A DNA stretch of 43,093 nucleotides, from positions 1-43,093 of the forward strand of contig JADLET010000117.1 in the NCBI GenBank assembly GCA_020845975.1, read 5' to 3'. This stretch comes from Gammaproteobacteria bacterium (GTDB lineage: Bacteria; Pseudomonadota; Gammaproteobacteria; SZUA-140). Positions 24,288 to 32,469 of this stretch are shown here, piece by piece. Numbering within the stretch: position 1 is the first letter of the stretch; every line of letters begins with the position of its first letter. The notes below the pieces were generated by a model. That model was not told the DNA's origin. It worked only from the letters and a program-made list of their open reading frames with translations, and did not search any database. The position numbers were made by a program, and so were the translations under genes.

Positions 24288-25087
24288 CGGTCTCCGGCCT
24301 CGCCCTGAATATTTTCGCGCCACCAGTCGGGCAGGGACGCGATGGTGGGGAGCACATCGTCGGGGTTGATCCCGAGCCCCAGATCCTGTGGACGAAACTT
24401 GCCGGTACGCACGAGGATTCCGTGCATGCCGGCCCGTTGCGCGGCCTCGATATCGGTGCGGATGTCGTCGCCGATCATCCAGGTCTCCGCCGCGGGTGTG
24501 CCCAGCAGGGACAGCGCGGTCTCGAAAAATGGCGCTGCCGGTTTTCCCGTCACGACCGCTTCAATGCCGGTGGCGTATTCCAGTGCCTTGATGAACGGGC
24601 CGGTATCCAGTTGTAATCCGTCCGAGGCGCGCCAGTACCGTGTCAGTCCCAGGGCGATGAGCTGCGGGCGCGGCTCGGTCATCAGCAGGCGGAAGGCGTG
24701 GTTCAGGCGTTCGAATGACCATTCCTGGCCGAGGTCCCCGATCACGACGGCGGCCGGGTGGTCATGATATTCCGGATCCACCACCGGGAGACCGGCGAAT
24801 TCCTCGAGCGTATCGTTCGCCACGAAGAGCGCGCAGCGGCCGGCGCCATGCTGCCTGAGCCAGAGCGCTGCGGCGAACGGAGGGGCGAGGATATCAGTGG
24901 CTTCGGCCTCGATTCCCATGCGCGCGAGCTTCGGCACCAGCGCGCGACGCGGGCGTGATGTGGTGTTGGTAAGAAAGAGGTGCGGTATGCCTTGTGACCG
25001 GCACCAAGCCACGGCCTCGGCTGCGCCCGCGATGGCGCTGTCGCCTTCGTAAAGCACACCGTCCAGATCGAACAGGATTCCGGGCAT
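24284..25087 (-). CDS. HAD class IIA phosphatase (TIGR01458/LHPP-like)
   Basis: A 267-residue HAD IIA phosphatase. Motif I is complete, ILFDLDGVLYEG with D7 and D9; motif II is LFLTNTTSRPR, the lysine motif is VVTGKPAAPFF and motif III is MIGDDIRTDIEAA. The cap domain lies between about 80 and 190. Relatives include animal LHPP, which removes phosphate from phospholysine, phosphohistidine or pyrophosphate; the bacterial substrate is unknown. It is distinct from the other HAD IIA protein in the window, which lacks the second Asp. I chose the ATG at 25085-25087 because motif I follows at once. The end overlaps DUF924 by 4 bp. Confidence 0.9.
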   Translation of the reverse strand: MPGILFDLDGVLYEGDSAIAGAAEAVAWCRSQGIPHLFLTNTTSRPRRALVPKLARMGIEAEATDILAPPFAAALWLRQHGAGRCALFVANDTLEEFAGLPVVDPEYHDHPAAVVIGDLGQEWSFERLNHAFRLLMTEPRPQLIALGLTRYWRASDGLQLDTGPFIKALEYATGIEAVVTGKPAAPFFETALSLLGTPAAETWMIGDDIRTDIEAAQRAGMHGILVRTGKFRPQDLGLGINPDDVLPTIASLPDWWRENIQGEAGDR

Positions 25088-25270
25088 GGAAATATCTATA
25101 ACCCGGGGCGCGGCCCGAGTCAAAGCCTCTGGAGGCCGCCATGAGTCAGTCGCGTCGGGAGAATGGGCAAGGTCTCTTCCGTCTCCCTGTTCTGGTCGGG
25201 GTATTTCAGAACGGATCCCAGATCCTCTGTTAGAATAGCCCGTGTAGTGGGAATCTGGAGGTGCCCTAGC

Positions 25271-25576
25271 GTGGTAGATGAGCAAGAAGAAGCGACTTTC
25301 GATGAGGCGGCCTGGCGGGCCGTCGATCTCGGCAACCAATTGGCTCAGGAAGATGAAGAGACCGATGTCTGGGATATTGCCGACGGGTTGCTGGCGGGTG
25401 CCATCCAGTACTGGTTGTACTCGCGCGAACCCTGTGACAATCCCCGTTGCGAGGATTGTGCGCCGATCAGCACCGCCGAGCAGCGCCTTGCCGAATTGAT
25501 GAAACTGGTGCGGCAGTATGCGGAGGAAAGCGAGTACTATCACTCCCAGAACGACGCCAACGTCGGGCGCGCCTGA
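25271..25576 (+). CDS. Small acidic protein with a C-terminal cysteine cluster
   Basis: A 101-residue acidic protein that I do not recognise. It begins VVDEQEEATFDEAAWRAVDL, contains an aromatic helix (WDIADGLLAGAIQYWLYSREP) and has the cluster CDNPRCEDC, a CxxxxCxxC pattern that could bind a metal ion or form disulfides. The end is a helix (AEQRLAELMKLVRQYAEESEYYHSQ). The start is GTG at 25271, with GGAGGT 9 bases upstream; longer frames upstream lack conserved features. TAGAAT at 25231-25236 is a possible -10 box. Compact, with a good start site and clean helical pattern, it is likely a real gene. It converges on another hypothetical gene across a hairpin. Confidence 0.72.
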   Translation: MVDEQEEATFDEAAWRAVDLGNQLAQEDEETDVWDIADGLLAGAIQYWLYSREPCDNPRCEDCAPISTAEQRLAELMKLVRQYAEESEYYHSQNDANVGRA

Positions 25577-25657
25577 CGTTGGCGGCATGCCCCCGGATTA
25601 CGCCTTGATATTGCGCCGGGGCAGAGTCAGGCGGTAACGGATGAGCGGAATAATGTG

Positions 25658-25676
25658 CCGGGCGGTTCCCGCCCGG
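25658..25676. terminator. Hairpin between convergent genes
   Basis: A perfect 8-bp stem, CCGGGCGG and CCGCCCGG, with a TTC loop, lies between genes ending at 25576 and 25711. It is suited to act in both directions, although the T-run after it is weak (TCTGATTCCCTCTT on the plus strand). It is not one of the repeat families found in the other convergent gaps. Confidence 0.55.
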
Positions 25677-25710
25677 TCTGATTCCCTCTTGAGGTCCGTG
25701 CCGAACCTTG

Positions 25711-26112
25711 TTATTCGTCTTCCTCGTCGACCCAGTCTTCCGCACCCACGCCGTCGACTTCCGTCTCGAGGGAGGGGAAGGATTCCTCATCGCCTTGAGA
25801 CTTCCTCTCGTTCGGGCTGCGCGTCTGTTTGCGCGCCGGGGCGGCGAGCACGCGGTCGGGGTTGAATTTGAAGGAACGGCGCGCCTTGGTATAGGCGTTC
25901 TTCAGTTCCTCGGCGAGAGCGGCTTCATTACCCCTCAGTTCGCGCAACTTCGGTTCCACCAGCTCGCGGTTGTATTGCAGGATCTCATCGCGGCTGAGGT
26001 TGTACAAGTAGATGGTGTTCGGATTTCCTGTTTCCAGTCGTTCGTCCTGCAGCACTGCGCTGCTTCTGTCGCCGGCTTCCAGGTATCCGCACCAAAGAGG
26101 AGTTTTGGCCAT
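25711..26112 (-). CDS. Hypothetical protein with acidic tail
   Basis: A 133-residue cytoplasmic protein. The N-terminal half looks globular (AKTPLWCGYLEAGDRSSAVL, TIYLYNLSRDEILQYNRELVEPKLRELRG), followed by a helix (NEAALAEELKNAYTKARRSFKFNPDRVL). The tail is charged and probably disordered, ending EDWVDEEDE. I do not recognise the family. The start ATG at 26110-26112 fits the N-terminus; the upstream GGATA is weak. Codon use agrees with its neighbours. It is divergent from the Nudix gene across about 370 bp and convergent with the small cysteine-cluster gene. Confidence 0.75.
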   Translation of the reverse strand: MAKTPLWCGYLEAGDRSSAVLQDERLETGNPNTIYLYNLSRDEILQYNRELVEPKLRELRGNEAALAEELKNAYTKARRSFKFNPDRVLAAPARKQTRSPNERKSQGDEESFPSLETEVDGVGAEDWVDEEDE

Positions 26113-26479
26113 GGTTATCCATTCATGCTATCGAGATGTTATAGGTCCAGCCGCCGATGTCGGCGCATTCGCCCTGTAGTCCCCCCCCGCGGATCGGGTC
26201 CGCGCGGAAGGTGCCGAAGCGGCAAAATATTATTTCCGGAGTCGGTATAAAAGCAAGGGCTTGGCTGTGATTAGCGGGATGAGGCCGGAAATCACCCGCG
26301 ACTGACGCGGTCTGTACCGCTCCGGGTGGTTAGGGTTCCTCCCCGGGACAGCCGTATAATCCCGGATACGCCGCGCCCCCGCGCGCGCGGGGCGCCGGTG
26401 GCGGCAATCGAAAGGTGGTGGTCGGGAGCCCCGCAAGCCATTGCCACAACGCCATAAGAGACCGCCGAGGATGCCCGCC
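26113..26479. other. Long divergent intergenic region without a gene
   Basis: This 367-bp spacer separates the acidic-tail gene from the Nudix gene. It contains an 8-bp C-run at 26181-26188 followed by a GC-rich hairpin (CCGCGGATCGGGTCCGCGCGG-like, about 26187-26206). There is a TATAAT at 26355-26360 as a plausible plus-strand -10 box without a good -35. I saw no open frame with a ribosome-binding site or recognisable RNA. Confidence 0.4.
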
Positions 26480-26932
26480 ATGCCCGTGCCGCAAACCCCA
26501 TTACTCGCCGCAGACGTGATCATCGAACTGGATGGAACGGATCGCGGCATCGTTCTGATAGAGCGCAAGTATCCGCCGCCTGGCTGGGCCTTGCCCGGCG
26601 GTTTTGTGGACATCGGCGAGACGGTGGAGCAGGCGGCGGTGCGAGAGGCGCTGGAAGAAACGAGTCTGCATGTAACGCTGTGTTGCCTGCTCGGCTGCTA
26701 TTCTGATCCACGCCGCGACCCGCGCGGCCACACTGTGAGCCTGGTATTCATCGCCGCCGCCGCCGGTAAGCCGTGCGCGCGGGACGATGCCAGAAGTATC
26801 AAGGTCGTCGATCCGGCGGCCATTGCCGAGACACTCGCCTTCGACCATGCGCGCATTGTGGACGACTATCTACGCTACCGCGCGTCGGGTCGTTCGCCGG
26901 CCTGGTTCCCGCGCGAGGCTCAGTCCGGGTGA
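26480..26932 (+). CDS. Nudix hydrolase
   Basis: A 150-residue Nudix protein. The Nudix box is at 41-63, reading GFVDIGETVEQAAVREALEE and then TSL: Gx5Ex7REUxEE is complete, but the usual Gly near the end is Ser62. Such enzymes hydrolyse nucleoside diphosphates linked to another group, with Mg2+ held by the box glutamates. The start region ADVIIELDGTDRGIVLIER and WALPGG resembles ADP-ribose pyrophosphatase-like members. The substrate is uncertain. I chose the ATG at 26480 since GAGG lies about 9 bases upstream; the ATG at 26471 is too close to that site. The gene appears monocistronic, possibly from the TATAAT at 26355. Confidence 0.9.
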   Translation: MPVPQTPLLAADVIIELDGTDRGIVLIERKYPPPGWALPGGFVDIGETVEQAAVREALEETSLHVTLCCLLGCYSDPRRDPRGHTVSLVFIAAAAGKPCARDDARSIKVVDPAAIAETLAFDHARIVDDYLRYRASGRSPAWFPREAQSG

Positions 26933-27034
26933 GTCGCTGCATATTCCTCGTGGCGGCATTCGTCAGGCTTGACCGGCATGCGAACAGCTGCTTTTAATGA
27001 TGGCCGGATCGGGGTGTCGCAACAGGGGGAGAGG

Positions 27035-28144
27035 ATGAAATTGTGGAAAGAATATGGTTGCGGTGCGGCGATCCCGGCGTGTCTGGCGCTGTTCGCCCCC
27101 GCGGCGGTGGCCGACCAGCCGGTCGCGCATGGCGAGTATGTGTTTTCCGCGAACCAGGCGGATCATAACCTGTCCGCCTATCGTATTGATGCGGGGAACG
27201 GCGCGCTCCTTCCCCTGGATGGCTCTCCATTCATGACGGGCTCGTTTCCGGTCTCGGTCACCGTGTCGCCCGGGGGAGATTTCATCTACGTGACCAACCA
27301 GGGTTCCGGCTCCCTGTCCGGCTTCAGCATCACGGATGACGGCCGCTCCCTCGAACCCTTGCCCGGCTCTCCCTACTCGGTCGATTCCTGTCCCGACGCG
27401 GTGACAATGACGCCGGACGGTCGCTTTTTGCTGGTGAGCTATGAGGACGAAGGTATCGTGGAGACTTTCCGCATCGATGCCGAATCCGGCGCCCTCAGCG
27501 CGACGAATCAGCGCGCGAAGACGGGACGGCATCCGATCTCGGTCACGGTCGCGCCGAATGGCCGCTTCGTGTTCATTTCAAACTATGACGATGACAGCAT
27601 CAATGCCTACCGCCTCGACGCCGACAGTGGCGCGCTCATGCCGGTGGGGGCAGGCGCGAAGACGGATACCCACCCGATCTATATCGCGGTCAGCGCGGAC
27701 AACCGGCTGCTGTACACGGCCAACTACGGGTCAACCACGGTGTCTGCCTTCCGCATCGATCCGGCCAGCGGAATGCTCAGCCCGGTACCGGGTTCGCCCT
27801 TCGTCGCCGGGGCCAAGCCGTATTCGGTCACCATCGATCCGGAACAGAGATTTCTCTATGTTGCCAATTGGGCCGGGCATGACGTCAGCGTATTCACGTT
27901 GCACCACGACAGCGGTCTACTCACCGAGGTTGCCGGCTCGCCCTTCAAGGCCGGCTGGTATCCCTACGCCGTGGTGGTCGATCCAAGGGATCATTATGTT
28001 TATGTCGCCAACAATGGCGAGGCCTCCATTTCCGCGTACGATATCGAGCAGGGTACCGGCGCACTGAAGCCGCTGCCGGGCTCGCCGTTTCTTTCCGGCC
28101 AGGGGCCGTATTCGCTGGCGATAGTAGCGAATCACGGAAGTTAA
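27035..28144 (+). CDS. Secreted lactonase-like seven-bladed beta-propeller
   Basis: A 369-residue protein with a signal peptide (cleavage after AAVA near 26) followed by seven or eight repeats of about 43 residues. Each repeat has a pattern like YVANxxxxSVSAYxIDxxSGAL and xxGSPFxxG, for example VTNQGSGSLSGFSI and YTANYGSTTVSAFRID. This is the 6-phosphogluconolactonase/YncE-type propeller family, but the signal peptide argues for a periplasmic or extracellular role and no catalytic residues can be confirmed. The ATG at 27035 follows GGGGGAGAGG. The L,D-transpeptidase gene starts 22 bp after the stop on the same strand, so the two probably form an operon, suggesting a cell-envelope context. Confidence 0.88.
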   Translation: MKLWKEYGCGAAIPACLALFAPAAVADQPVAHGEYVFSANQADHNLSAYRIDAGNGALLPLDGSPFMTGSFPVSVTVSPGGDFIYVTNQGSGSLSGFSITDDGRSLEPLPGSPYSVDSCPDAVTMTPDGRFLLVSYEDEGIVETFRIDAESGALSATNQRAKTGRHPISVTVAPNGRFVFISNYDDDSINAYRLDADSGALMPVGAGAKTDTHPIYIAVSADNRLLYTANYGSTTVSAFRIDPASGMLSPVPGSPFVAGAKPYSVTIDPEQRFLYVANWAGHDVSVFTLHHDSGLLTEVAGSPFKAGWYPYAVVVDPRDHYVYVANNGEASISAYDIEQGTGALKPLPGSPFLSGQGPYSLAIVANHGS

Positions 28145-28166
28145 CGTCGCGGCCGGCGAAGGCGCA

Positions 28167-28709
28167 ATGCGCTTCATCATGGTTCTGTTGTCGTTGCTGG
28201 CGGTAGCGGTCTGTCCGGTCGTCCAGGCGGAGCCATGGCTGCTTGTCGACAGTGAAAAAGGCACGCTCGCGGTGATGGAAGATGATCAGACCGTGCGCGT
28301 GTTCCGTCATATCGCGGTAGGGCGCGGCGGCGTTGCCGCTGTCCGTCGAGCCGGGGACGGAACAACGCCGCGCGGCGAATTCCGCATCGCCTGGGTCAAT
28401 CCCGACAGCTCCTATCATCTGTTCTTTGGCCTTGATTATCCCGGCATGACACAGGCGGAGGAGGCCTTGCGCAGCCGCTTGATCGATCCGGCGACCTACG
28501 AGCGAATCCGCCGCGCACGCGATCACGGGGAGCTGCCTCCGCAGGACACCCTGCTGGGCGGCTATATCGGTATCCACGGCGTCGGGTCGATGAATGCCGG
28601 GATCAATCCGCGCTACAACTGGACACAGGGCTGCATCGCCCTGTCGGACGAGGAAATCGATCATCTGGCGCGATGGGCGGGAATAGGAACCCGCGTGGTG
28701 ATACGCTGA
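28167..28709 (+). CDS. L,D-transpeptidase (YkuD domain)
   Basis: A 180-residue periplasmic L,D-transpeptidase. The signal peptide ends near 21 (PVVQA). The YkuD domain has GTTPRGEFRIAWVNPDSSYH, the catalytic histidine in YIGIHGVGS (H137) and the nucleophile in NWTQGCIALSDEEID (C156); the Ser often found two or three residues before the Cys is Thr153. The reaction would cross-link peptidoglycan peptides or attach proteins or other amines to them, or hydrolyse these links. It belongs to the short single-domain secreted type with no LysM or SH3. It is directly downstream of the propeller gene. A sigma-70-like promoter for the next gene lies beyond it. Confidence 0.92.
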   Translation: MRFIMVLLSLLAVAVCPVVQAEPWLLVDSEKGTLAVMEDDQTVRVFRHIAVGRGGVAAVRRAGDGTTPRGEFRIAWVNPDSSYHLFFGLDYPGMTQAEEALRSRLIDPATYERIRRARDHGELPPQDTLLGGYIGIHGVGSMNAGINPRYNWTQGCIALSDEEIDHLARWAGIGTRVVIR

Positions 28710-28823
28710 CGCGCCTGCGCGGAATATTGTGATAGCTTCTCAAGATCACCTCATAACAGTCTGATTTATCTTTGTAAACCATGGAGGTCTCCAGTCGCGG
28801 CCGCGCCAGTGCGCGGCGTGGCA

Positions 28824-28851
28824 TTGAAACGATGCCTGTTCCATGTATAGC
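28824..28851 (+). promoter_or_regulatory. Sigma-70-like promoter upstream of cfa-like gene
   Basis: TTGAAA at 28824-28829 and TATAGC at 28846-28851 are separated by 16 bp. Transcription would start near 28858, giving a leader of about 35 bases before the ATG at 28893. No competing open frame lies in the 183-bp gap. This is the best-looking promoter of the window on the plus strand. Confidence 0.55.
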
Positions 28852-28892
28852 ATGGGAGGCGTGGTTAGAGTCCATCTAAGGACGGTCGCCCC

Positions 28893-30242
28893 ATGAAAGA
28901 TCGTGAGAAGGAGCTGTTGAGTGCGCCTTCCGGTCCGCGGTCCATAAGATCGCGGGAGACGGGAGACCCGGCCCGCGCGCAGGGCCGCGTGAGCGCAATC
29001 GAGCGACGCCTGCTGGCGTACATGCTCGACGCCATTGGCAATCCGCCTGTGCAGCTCGTGCTGTGGGACGGTGAGCGATTCAATTGCTCCAGGCTTTCTC
29101 CCGTCGCGCGCGTACACGTCCACGACCGCAGCGCGCTCTTGCACCTGATCCTGGATCCTGAGCTCTATTTCGGTGACGCCTATACGAACGGCGGCATCGA
29201 GGTCGAGGGCGATCTGGTCGGATTCCTTGAGGGTATCTATCGCAGTATGGCGCGCGCCGGAGCGAACAGGCCGCTGCGTAAATTCCTGCTGAGCTGGTTC
29301 CATCGGCCGTGTTCGACCGCGATCGCCGAGGCGCGCGACAACATTTACAGTCATTACGACATCAGCAATGAGTTCTACCGCCTGTGGCTCGACGAGCGCA
29401 TGGTATACACCTGCGCCTACTTTCCTTCGCCCGAGGCGACCCTGGAGCAGGCCCAGATTGCGAAGATGCATCATGTCTGCCGCAAATTGCGTCTGCGCCA
29501 GGGGGAGAGCGTCGTGGAGGCGGGCTGCGGCTGGGGCTCGCTCGCGCTGTTCATGGCGCGTCACTACGGTGTGCGCGTGCGGGCCTACAATATTTCGCGC
29601 GAACAGATTGCTTATGCGCGCCGGCAGGCGGAACTGCAGGGGCTGGATTCCCGCGTCGAGTTCGTAGAGGACGATTATCGCAATATTACCGGCGCCTGCG
29701 ATGCCTTCGTCTCGGTGGGCATGCTGGAGCATGTCGGGCAGAGGTACTATCGCTCGCTCGGGAAGGTGATCAACCGCGTGCTGACGGCCGACGGACGCGG
29801 CCTCATCCATTCGATCGGCCGCATCCGGCCCGGGCAGATGAACGCCTGGATCGAGAAACGCATCTTCCCCGGCGCCGCGCCGCCCAGCCTGGCCGAAATG
29901 ATGGAGATTTTCGAGCCCGTCGGTCTGGCCGTGCTTGATGTCGAAAACTTGCGCCTGCACTACGCACGCACACTGGAGCACTGGTTGCGGCGCTTCAATC
30001 GCGCCGAGGCGGGCGTCGAGGAAATGTTCGACGCCCGCTTCGTACGTGCCTGGCGTCTCTACCTCGCCGGATCAATCGCGGCATTCCTGAGCAGTGATCT
30101 GCAGCTGTTCCAGGTGGTGTTCAATCGCGGCTCCAGCAACGAGGTCCCTTGGACGCGGGAGCACCTTTACCGTGATCGCGCCGGTGAGAAGTCCGCGCCG
30201 GACACCGAGGAGGCGGCGGCGCGTGAGCACGCCCCCGTTTGA
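28893..30242 (+). CDS. cfa: Cyclopropane-fatty-acyl-phospholipid synthase-type methyltransferase
   Basis: A 449-residue SAM-dependent lipid methyltransferase of the Cfa family. The N-terminal lipid-binding domain has FGDAYTNGGIEVEGDL (about 93-108). SYHYDISNEFY-type motif NIYSHYDISNEFYRLWLDER and MVYTCAYF precede the SAM site VEAGCGWGSLALFMARHYG at about 208-226; VSVGMLEHVG follows. The enzyme methylates acyl-chain double bonds of membrane phospholipids; the usual product is a cyclopropane, but related enzymes make methylene or methyl branches. It is about 65 residues longer than E. coli Cfa. The next gene, a flavoprotein reductase, starts 20 bp before this stop, suggesting the pair makes one modified lipid. 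Confidence 0.9.
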   Translation: MKDREKELLSAPSGPRSIRSRETGDPARAQGRVSAIERRLLAYMLDAIGNPPVQLVLWDGERFNCSRLSPVARVHVHDRSALLHLILDPELYFGDAYTNGGIEVEGDLVGFLEGIYRSMARAGANRPLRKFLLSWFHRPCSTAIAEARDNIYSHYDISNEFYRLWLDERMVYTCAYFPSPEATLEQAQIAKMHHVCRKLRLRQGESVVEAGCGWGSLALFMARHYGVRVRAYNISREQIAYARRQAELQGLDSRVEFVEDDYRNITGACDAFVSVGMLEHVGQRYYRSLGKVINRVLTADGRGLIHSIGRIRPGQMNAWIEKRIFPGAAPPSLAEMMEIFEPVGLAVLDVENLRLHYARTLEHWLRRFNRAEAGVEEMFDARFVRAWRLYLAGSIAAFLSSDLQLFQVVFNRGSSNEVPWTREHLYRDRAGEKSAPDTEEAAAREHAPV

Positions 30243-31365
30243 GAGCTGTGATGTCTTGATCGTCGGCGGCGGGCCAGCCGGTTCAACCTGCGCCCGCGCG
30301 CTGTGCCGCGCCGGTCTCGACGTCGTGGTGATGGACAGGCAGGAATTCCCGCGTGACAAGGTATGTGCCGGCTGGATCACCCCGTCGGTGATCAACCTGC
30401 TCGAACTCGACGTGGAAGATTACCGGCAGGGGCGGGTGTTCCAGCCGATCACATCCTTTTTGACCGGCATCGACGGCGGGCCGCAGGTGGCCACGATCTA
30501 TGACAGTGAGGTCAGCTTCGGCATCCGGCGCTGTGAGTTTGACAATTATCTGTTGCGGCGTTCGGGGGTGCGCCTCGTGCTTGGCGAGGCGCTCGATTCG
30601 ATGCGGCGCTCGGGGCGCGGCTGGGTCGTCAATGATCACGTCGAGACGCCGCTGGTGATCGGGGCGGGCGGGCATTTCTGTCCGGTCGCGCGACATCTCG
30701 GGGCCCGGCCCGGGAGAGGAGAGATCGCGGTTGCCGCGCAAGAGATCGAGTTCGAACTCGACGCCGGGCAGCGGCACACCTGCGGCATTCAGCCGCAAAT
30801 GCCGGAGCTGTTCTTCTGCGACGACATGAAAGGCTACGGCTGGTGTTTCCGCAAGGGGAATTTTCTCAACGTCGGTCTGGGCCGTGAAGGCGGGCATCAG
30901 CTTTCCCGGCATGTGCAGGCGTTCCGCGCATCTCTCATCGCGCGGGGCAAGATCCCGCCCGGCACCCCGGCCGATTTTCACGGCCACGCCTATCTGCTGT
31001 ACTCCAGTGCACGGCGCGCGGTGGTCGACAACGGCGCCCTGCTGATCGGTGACGCCGCCGGCCTGGCTTATCCACAGAGCGGCGAAGGTATCCGCCCTGC
31101 GATCGAGTCCGCGCTGATGGCGGCGCAGATCGTGCAATCCGCCGCGGGAGATTACCGTCATGCCAGGCTGGCGCCCTATCAGGATCGACTGGGTGCGCGC
31201 TATGGTCTGCGGGAGGCGCCGGCGTCGCAGGGCCTTCTGCCGGAGCGGTTCAAAATGGCGGTGGCGGGCTGGCTGCTGCGGTCACGCTGGTTCGCCCGCC
31301 ATGTCGTGCTGGACCGCTGGTTCCTGCACAAACATGACAAGCCGCTGGTAACGCCTTCTGCCTGA
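30223..31365 (+). CDS. Geranylgeranyl-reductase-like FAD-dependent oxidoreductase
   Basis: A 380-residue flavoprotein. The FAD-binding motif is CDVLIVGGGPAGSTCARAL with GGGPAG at 15-20, the second FAD motif is LLIGDAAGLAYPQSGEGI at 274-290, and KGYGWCFRKGNFLNVGLG at 203-220 corresponds to the geranylgeranyl-reductase motif YxWxFPKG...NVG, with Arg in place of Pro. This family reduces carbon-carbon double bonds in prenyl or lipid chains. I chose the GTG at 30223, with GAGGAGG upstream. The overlap with cfa implies translational coupling and a shared substrate, possibly an acyl chain methylated by the first enzyme. An electron donor is not encoded nearby. Confidence 0.85.
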   Translation: MSTPPFESCDVLIVGGGPAGSTCARALCRAGLDVVVMDRQEFPRDKVCAGWITPSVINLLELDVEDYRQGRVFQPITSFLTGIDGGPQVATIYDSEVSFGIRRCEFDNYLLRRSGVRLVLGEALDSMRRSGRGWVVNDHVETPLVIGAGGHFCPVARHLGARPGRGEIAVAAQEIEFELDAGQRHTCGIQPQMPELFFCDDMKGYGWCFRKGNFLNVGLGREGGHQLSRHVQAFRASLIARGKIPPGTPADFHGHAYLLYSSARRAVVDNGALLIGDAAGLAYPQSGEGIRPAIESALMAAQIVQSAAGDYRHARLAPYQDRLGARYGLREAPASQGLLPERFKMAVAGWLLRSRWFARHVVLDRWFLHKHDKPLVTPSA

Positions 31366-31409
31366 GCAGAACCTGTCTCAAGATTAGCCAAGGGGTGAAG
31401 AGGGCGGAT

Positions 31410-31491
31410 GTCGTTCCCGCGAAGGCGGTATCTGGTGACTTCTGGTCGTTGAGACGTGGAGATTCTGGACTCCCGCCTCCGCGGGGCTGAC
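31410..31491. repeat. Repeat element D: CCCGCGAAGGCGG-type inverted repeat between convergent genes
   Basis: The left arm at 31410-31434 has GTCGTTCCCGCGAAGGCGG and the right arm at 31465-31491 has CCGCCTCCGCGGGGCTGAC, its imperfect inverse, around about 30 bp. Similar sequences (TCCCGCGAAGGCGGGA) are dispersed widely in proteobacterial genomes, so this is likely an old, decayed copy. The surrounding 225-bp gap also has a CTGTCTCA/TGAGACAG pair flanking it at about 31374 and 31511. Confidence 0.65.
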
Positions 31492-31590
31492 CTAAATCAC
31501 GCGGAGCCTGAGACAGCTTCCGGTCTGTGCGTAATGGAAAACCGGACATGCCGCGCCGGAGACATGGACGGCATGGCCGGTGTGGCGGGG

Positions 31591-32451
31591 TCAGGCGTTC
31601 TTCTTCTCCGGGGCAAACAGGTCAACGTTCGATGTGCTGGTATGCCACTTGCCGTTGCTCACGGTCACCTCGATGATGTCGGAATCTTGCAGTTCATCCG
31701 ATTGAGCCTGCGGTTGGGGGGTGGCGGGCGCCTTCATCTGCGACTGCCGGTGGCGACGCAATATCTTGTCGCGCGCGGCGGCGTACACTTCTTCCGTGAG
31801 AATGCCCTGGTCGCGCAGACGCCGGTGTTCGCGCAGCTCTGCGCCCAGCTTCTGGTCCGGTTTGCGCCGGTCGCTGCGCTGTGCCGCGTGGATATGCTGC
31901 ACCAGCTCGCGGCCGAAGGTCTCGAATTCCGCGCGATTGGGGGCGTTGTTGTACATCTCCAGCAGCACCGCGTCGCCGCTCTGGCTGTGAAAACGTACCA
32001 GGTTCTGCGAGCGATGAACGAACGCCAGCAGGGCGATTACCGAGGCGCACAGCGTCAGCAATGTGAAAGGGCTCCAGGCGTGCGTGTACCACGGCATGCG
32101 CGAAAATACGCTGATGAGGGTGAGGATCGCGCACAGTCCGAACATGCCGCCCGAGGTATACAGAGAATGGCGGTCATTCTTGACGAAGAAATGAGGAGTC
32201 GAGTCGAGCAATGCGAGATCGATCCAGTACTGCCGGGACTTGCCGCCGAAGTTCTTGCGATAGACCGACAGGAAGCGTCGATCGAAGATGGTGTAATGAG
32301 AGGTCTGCGCGCGCAGATAACTCACTTGCGACAACTGGATCAGGATCGACGGACGCGGTGTGCCGCGGTCCGCCCCGGCGGCGATCTGGATATGTTCCTC
32401 CGCAGGATTCCTGTTTCCCGCATCCTGGTTAAGGGTTGCGCTGTGCTCCAT
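31591..32451 (-). CDS. Membrane protein with two TM segments, unknown function
   Basis: A 286-residue protein (start at 32449-32451, GGAGG about 11 bases upstream; a start at 32467-32469 would add six residues). The N-terminal half has strand-like segments and RRFLSVYRKNFGGKSRQYWIDLALLD, then two hydrophobic helices (GGMFGLCAILTLISVFS and SPFTLLTLCASVIALLAFV). A second cytoplasmic-like domain follows with NLVRFHSQSGDAVLLEMYNN and AEFETFGRELVQHIHAAQ. A charged SHOCT-like segment (GAELREHRRLRDQGILTEEVYAAARDKIL) resembles short helical oligomerisation modules. I do not recognise the family. It is the last gene after the ligase operon, but a 173-bp gap makes cotranscription uncertain. Confidence 0.78.
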   Translation of the reverse strand: MEHSATLNQDAGNRNPAEEHIQIAAGADRGTPRPSILIQLSQVSYLRAQTSHYTIFDRRFLSVYRKNFGGKSRQYWIDLALLDSTPHFFVKNDRHSLYTSGGMFGLCAILTLISVFSRMPWYTHAWSPFTLLTLCASVIALLAFVHRSQNLVRFHSQSGDAVLLEMYNNAPNRAEFETFGRELVQHIHAAQRSDRRKPDQKLGAELREHRRLRDQGILTEEVYAAARDKILRRHRQSQMKAPATPQPQAQSDELQDSDIIEVTVSNGKWHTSTSNVDLFAPEKKNA

Positions 32452-32469
32452 GGTGTTCACCGCCTCCAT

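Noticed and set aside
26181-26188. Run of eight C residues as a phase-variable tract
   Set aside because: It lies in a long intergenic region far from a start codon, and one tract without a promoter or frame context is not enough evidence.
26480-26932. Ser for Gly in the Nudix box as a sign of inactivation
   Set aside because: The metal-binding glutamates REUxEE are intact and this position varies in active Nudix enzymes.
28167-28709. Thr before the catalytic Cys of the L,D-transpeptidase as an unusual active site
   Set aside because: Thr or Ser is tolerated at this position in the YkuD family and the His and Cys are intact.
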